A stretch of 64,000 nt of DNA. Source: Vesta saturnalis. Its lineage: Eukaryota; Arthropoda; Insecta; Coleoptera; Lampyridae. The position numbers and the translations under genes are program-made. The notes beneath the pieces are model-generated. The model saw nothing but the letters and a program-made list of their open reading frames with translations. It was not told the DNA's origin and did no database searches. This document shows positions 59,117 through 64,000 of the stretch, one piece after another; the first letter of the stretch is position 1, and each line of letters starts with the position of its first letter. Location: the NCBI GenBank assembly GCA_036346205.1, contig JARFJB010001975.1, positions 1 through 64,000 of the forward strand, given 5' to 3'.

Positions 59117-60700
59117 CACTCACTGATAATCATCGCACAGCCGAAACGGCTCGACAGATCTACTTCAAATTTTGGCAGGACCTTCCTTTCGTGCCCTAGG
59201 CGTCGAAAGAATTTTCCGACCGAAACGGCACCCCGCGTCCGAAATATCAACTCGATCGGAAAAATCTCGGACACGTCGATTTTTATTTTCAGTCTGCCGT
59301 GGCGTGCGTCCGCGTGTAGGTGGAAGTCCTAACTGATATATTAACCCTCAACCGTTGGTCCTAGAGAAATGAAATTTGGAGGTATCCACTAAGAAAGGGT
59401 TTTTCGAAATTAAACTCCTAAGAGTGTAAAATGCGGGGTTGAATTTTATTGTGAAACTTTTTATTCTATGGGTCGATTGACTCGAAAATTGGTACACATA
59501 TTCTTCAATTAAAATTATGAGACGTCTATCACGTGTTCTATGCAATGTTTTGATACGACCCGTAATTTAGCGACCAAAAAATTCCTAAGGTATAATTTAA
59601 GTTAGTTTTTTCAATATCTGAATAACGCTTCATTTTATTAGAAAAAGTGTAGACATACTTTTTAAGGAAAATTTAATTTTGCATAACTTTTCTTTATTCT
59701 TAATAAAATTTTTAGACCTATTTGGCTTTGTATTAAGAAAAGTTATGTAAAATTAATTATTTTTAGAAATTATGTTTACAAGTTTTATTATAAAGTTGAT
59801 CGTTATCCAAATAGGTCTATACATAGGCAACTTTATACGTTCAAAACATACAGTGTCTCAGATATATCTGATAAGAACTAAAAACCGCACATAATAAACC
59901 CCCTCACCTCCACTCAGTCTCTCAAAACTTAATTACCTCTAGGAGAAATGAAAGGACGCGCGTGTGCGGACGCGCGCGCGCACGCACACACGCACAGGCA
60001 CACAGACACACACACAAACAGACACACAGACACACAGACACATAGACACACAGACACACAGACACACAGACACACAGACACACAGACACACAGACACACA
60101 TACACACAGACACACAGACACACAGACACACAGACGCGCAGACGCGCAGACTCTCAGACGCGTAAACGCGCAGACACGCACGCACGCACGCACACACCCA
60201 TACGCCCATGCACACACCCACCCACTCACCCACCTTCCCAACCAACCCACCCACCCACCCATCCACACACACACACGCGCGCGCGCGGCCACCCACACAC
60301 GCAGGCACCCACCCACGCACACACGCACACACAAACACGCACACAAACGCACACACGCTCACACGCTCACACGATCACACGCTCACACGCTCACGCGCTC
60401 ACACGCTTATACGCTCACACGCTCACACGCTCACACGCTCACAAGCTCACACGATCACACGCTCTCACGCTCCCACACTCACACGCTCACACGCTCAAAC
60501 GCTCACACGCTCACACGCTCTCACGCTCCCACGCTCACACGCTCATACGCTCACACGCTCACACGCTCACATGCTCACATGCTCACACGCTCTCATGCCC
60601 TCACGCTCACACGCTCACATGCTCACACGCTCACATACTCACACACACACGCAGGCACGCAGACACGCACGCATCTACGCACGCACGCGCAAACGCCACG

Positions 60701-60747
<47 letters not shown>

Positions 60748-60773
60748 ATACACACACACGCATTCCTTAGTTG
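59117..60773 (+). repeat. Duplicated unit, copy A (unique part plus 8-bp microsatellites)
   Basis: Begins ACTGATAATCATCGCACAGC and contains the hairpin AGCCGAAACGGCT (about 59139). It runs as ~830 bp of AT-rich unique sequence to TTAATTACCTCTAGGAGAAA, then enters microsatellites in a fixed order: CACAGACA octamers, GCGC-rich, CACCCACC, GCGCGCGCGGCC, CGCTCACA octamers, then (CA)n to 60773. Two inverted-repeat pairs lie in the unique part: TAGACCTATTTGG with CCAAATAGGTCTA, and a TAACTTTTCTT-type pair. The large Thr/His frames through the microsatellites are artefacts. Confidence 0.85.
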
Positions 60774-60774
60774 T

Positions 60775-61176
60775 GCATCCAATACTACAGTGGTACTATA
60801 AGAGTAAGTAAAAGGTAAGTTGAAAAGGGGGTGAGGTTCGTAACGCAATTATGAACGGTGTAATGATATGTAGTGCATAGGAATGCATAGGGAGTGCAAT
60901 TCAACAACGTAATAGGGCGGGGAGGGGCAGTTAATAATTTTTGAAATATTGAACATAACTTTGACTAAGATTGAAAAATGAAATGTGTTCATAACTTTCC
61001 AATCTGACTAATGCAAAAGAATATGTAGGCAAGAGGGTGCAAATAGGGTGTTATCCAACGTAAATTAGCATCACTAAATAGAAAGTTGGGAGTCAACTTA
61101 ACCTACATGTGTGGGATACTTAATTAATCGGTACTTTGTATACAGAGGGTTTATAATAGCGAACATGAAACTACAG
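60775..61176. other. Spacer between duplicated units
   Basis: About 400 bp without coding potential. Its last 27 bases (about 61149-61175, starting TTTATAATAGCGAACATG) recur immediately after copy B at 63063. Confidence 0.6.
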
Positions 61177-61179
61177 AAA

Positions 61180-62511
61180 ACACTGATAATCATCGCACAG
61201 CCGAAACGGCTCGACAGATCTACTTCAAATTTTGACAGGACCTTCCTTTCGTGCGTCGAAATTCGGAAATTCGAAAAAAGGATTTTCCAACCGAAACGGC
61301 GCCCTGCGTCCGAAATATCAACTCGATCGAAAAAATCTCGAACACGTCGATTTTTATTTTCAGTCTGCCGTGGCGTGCGGCCGCGTGCAGGTGGAAGTCC
61401 TAACTGATATATTAACCCTAAACCGCTGGTCCTAGAGAAATGAAATTTGGAGAGTGTGTTCTTTGTGAACTGTAGGTATCCACTAAAAAGGGTTTTTCGA
61501 AATTCCACTCCTAAGAGTGTGAAATGCGAGGTTGAATTTTATTGTGAAACTTTTTATTCTATGGGTCGATTGACTCGAAAATTGGTACACATATTCTTCA
61601 ATTAAAATTATGAGACGTCTATCACGTGTTCTATGCAATGTTTTGATACGACGCGTAATTTAGCGGCCAAAAAATTCCTAAGGTATAATTTAAGTTATTT
61701 TTTCAATATCTGAATAACGCTTCATTTTATTAGAAAAAATGTCGACATACTTTTTAAGGAAAATTTAATTTTACATAACTTTTCTTTATTCTTAATTATT
61801 TTTAGACCTATTTGGCTTTGTATTAAGAAAAGCTATGTAAAATTAATTATTTTTAGAAATTATGCTTACAAGTTTTATTATAAAGTTGATCGTTATCCAA
61901 ATAGGTCTATACATAGGCAACTTTATACGTTCAAAACATACAGCGTCTCAGATATATCTGATAAGAACCAAAAACCGCACATAATAAACGCCCTCACCTC
62001 CACTCGGTCTCTCAAAACTTAATTACCTCTAGGAGAAATGAAAGGACGCGCGTGTGCGGACGCGCGCGCACGCACACACGCACAGGCACACAGACACACA
62101 CACAAACAGACACACAGACACACAGACACACAGACACACAGACACAGACACACAGACACACAGACACACAGACACACAGACACACAGACACACAGATACA
62201 CAGGTACACAGACACACAGATACACAGACACACAGACACACAGACACACAGACACACAGACACACAGACACACAGACACACATACACACAGACACACAGA
62301 CACACAGACACACAGACACACAGACACACAGAAACACAGACACACAGACACACAGATACACAGGCACAGAGACACACAGACACACAGACACACAGACACA
62401 CAGACACACAGACACACAGACACACAGACACACAGACACACAGACACACAGACAGACACACAGACACACAGACACACAGACACACAGACACACAGACACA
62501 CAGACACACAG

Positions 62512-62545
<34 letters not shown>

Positions 62546-63062
62546 ACAGACGCAGACACACAGACAAACAGACACACAGACACACAGATACACAGGCACA
62601 GAGACACACAGACACACAGACACACAGACGCGCAGACGCGCAGATGCTCAGACGCGTAAACGCGCAGACACGCACGCACGCACGCACACACCCATATGCC
62701 CATACACACACCCATACGCCCATGCACACTGCCACCCACTCACCCACCTTCCCAACGAATCCACCCACCCACCCATCTACCCATCCACACACACACACAC
62801 GCGCGCGCGCGGCCACCCACACACGCAGGTACCCACCCTACGCACACACGCACACACAAACACGCACGCACACACGCACACACGCACACACGGACACACA
62901 CGCTCACACGCTCACACGATCTCACGCTCACACGCTCACACGCTCACGCGCTCACATGCTTACACGCTCACACGCTGACACGCTCACACGCTCACATGCT
63001 CACACGCTCACACGCTCACACGCTCACACGCTCACAAGCTCACACGATCACACGCTCTCACG
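61180..63062 (+). repeat. Duplicated unit, copy B
   Basis: Direct repeat of copy A, starting at the same ACTGATAATCATCGCACAGC and following the same internal order. The unique part has a few small indels, including an extra GAGTGTGTTCTTTGTGAACT segment at 61453 and a changed CGTCGAAATTCGGAAATTCG segment at 61254. The CACAGACA stretch is about twice as long as in copy A, and the unit stops inside the CGCTCACA part. The unit is bracketed by the 27-bp direct repeat at 61149-61175 and 63063-63089. Confidence 0.85.
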
Positions 63063-63089
63063 TTTATAATAGCGAACGTGAAACTACAG

Positions 63090-63679
63090 AATGTTGTTGT
63101 CCTTACTATATACGAGGTACATCAAGTAGAGCTTAAGGATGTCCATAAACAATTTAAGTTTGGCAGATTCCCTGTTTTTTGACCGTGCAAGATAAAGTAA
63201 TTATTCTTTAAAATGTGAATACACCGTCTTACTCAGAGTAAAATCTTACAACCCCATTTAACTGTTTAGGTATGCTTTCTATATCTTCATAAAGAGAATG
63301 GAATAGCCACATTGTGTATATTTAGTACCTGGTAACAATGGACATTACAGTTCGTATAAAAAAAATTAAAATAGTACATTAAAACACTAAAATACGAGTT
63401 GGAGAAGGCATCCATTCTAGCATGAATTTGAAATTCCGAATCAAGCTGCGTTGCGGCGAGTTGAGAAACAAATAAGTGCTTGAATGGCCTTCTGCAACGA
63501 GTGTTTATACTATTTTTTCTACTTTGCCATTTTATACCATTTTATAAATAAATTAATTAAAATTTTAAATCTAGCGAATTTTATGGTGGTTGGTATGACG
63601 CCATTATTTTAGGTGGCTGTGAAACCAATTCAATTTGAAATTTTCTTTGCATTTGTCGTTGAATGTTTAGTGTTTAAAA
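63090..63679. other. Non-coding spacer
   Basis: AT-rich DNA with no supported feature between the duplicated unit and the recombinase pseudogene. Confidence 0.5.
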
Positions 63680-64000
63680 ATGAATGCTGAAGAAAATTTA
63701 CCACTAACGTCTCCATAAATTAGGGAAATTGCGCAAAATACATTGGAAAAATTGTTAACAGATAAGTCTAAATCCCAGTATGAAAAAGAATTTCAAAGAT
63801 TTGAAGAGTGTATTTCCGAAAATATTTTACTTCCTTGTTTTGATTTTCAATGTCAAAAGTATAAATCATCCACTATATTGAAAAGCTATTCGATGCTTAG
63901 ATATGCATATTAATGTAGATATATTGAAGTACAATAAGTTAAAGGCATTCTTAAAAAGATCGTCTCAAGGTTACACACCAAAGAAATCTCAAATTTTAAA
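63680..64000 (+). pseudogene. Crypton-like tyrosine recombinase, N-terminal part, cut by the window end
   Basis: ATG 63680 opens MNAEENLPLTSP and meets a stop. The frame then continues IREIAQNTLEKLLTDKSKSQ YEKEFQRFEE and ENILLPCF, then KYKSSTILKSYSMLR. After a frame change it reads INVDILKYNKLKAFLKRSSQ and GYTPKKSQIL to the window edge. This matches the core-binding (SAM-like) half of Crypton-type recombinases in insects, with their 'Y-K-S-S-T-L...Y-S-M-L' and 'G-Y-x-P-K-K-S' motifs. The catalytic half would lie beyond 64000. The early stop and the shift indicate a pseudogene. Confidence 0.6.

Noticed and set aside
59922..63136. Long Thr/His/Arg and Cys/Val/Ser frames in the duplicated units
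   Set aside because: Same artefact, from CACAGACA and CGCTCACA repeats; parallel frames are open on both strands.

Overview
The window is AT-rich eukaryotic DNA that reads as an insect genome. Support comes from a large exon of a filzig/stubble-type clip-domain serine protease gene with good splice sites, and from a typical arthropod transposon load: DD41D (rosa-like) mariners, a piggyBac, a MULE with a FLYWCH finger, a TTF/ZMYM1-type hAT, a GIY-YIG Penelope element, a jockey-type LINE, a CsRn1-type Ty3/gypsy element and a Crypton-like tyrosine recombinase. I cannot name the order or species. Apart from that one exon, nearly everything recognisable is a mobile element or a tandem repeat, most of it broken.

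Layout. 1-1800: a pyrimidine-rich microsatellite followed by an 8-bp (CGTACACA) tandem array. 1858-20155: a giant inverted repeat whose arms share, in mirror order, an end segment, three copies of a ~190-bp repeat, short spaced repeats, a small gene encoding 100 aa (intact in the left arm, a remnant in the right), a tRNA-derived SINE, and a second small gene encoding 149 aa. Later insertions made the arms unequal: a piggyBac-related non-autonomous piece and a full-length LINE in the left arm, a DD41D mariner and a ~0.3-kb insert in the right. 20160-23605: a second, larger CGTACACA array with a higher-order repeat. 23606-26330: transposon remnants, a ~1.3-kb foldback element and a (TA)n tract.

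27337-29310 (minus) is the host exon, inside long non-coding sequence. 31365-36012 (minus) is a decayed hAT split by a Penelope retroelement. 36040-40800 is mostly featureless, with a degenerate minisatellite. 40807-41785 holds a (TG)n tract and GC-richer minisatellites. 42000-50174 is a train of elements: piggyBac, MULE, then a gypsy element with its 3' LTR. 50640-56250 holds a dispersed repeat and two neighbouring DD41D mariners with long terminal inverted repeats; the second has only two stop codons in an otherwise single frame. 57690-58330 is a LINE fragment. 59117-63062 holds two direct copies of a unit made of ~830 bp of unique sequence plus ~0.8-1.0 kb of 8-bp microsatellite. The window ends inside a Crypton-like recombinase pseudogene.

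The most unusual object is the palindrome at 1858-20155. It is not a family I can name. It carries two small genes of unknown function. One of them has an intact reading frame apart from a mariner sitting at a precise TA site. I treat it as a candidate undescribed large mobile or virus-derived element, with a simple inverted segmental duplication as the main alternative.
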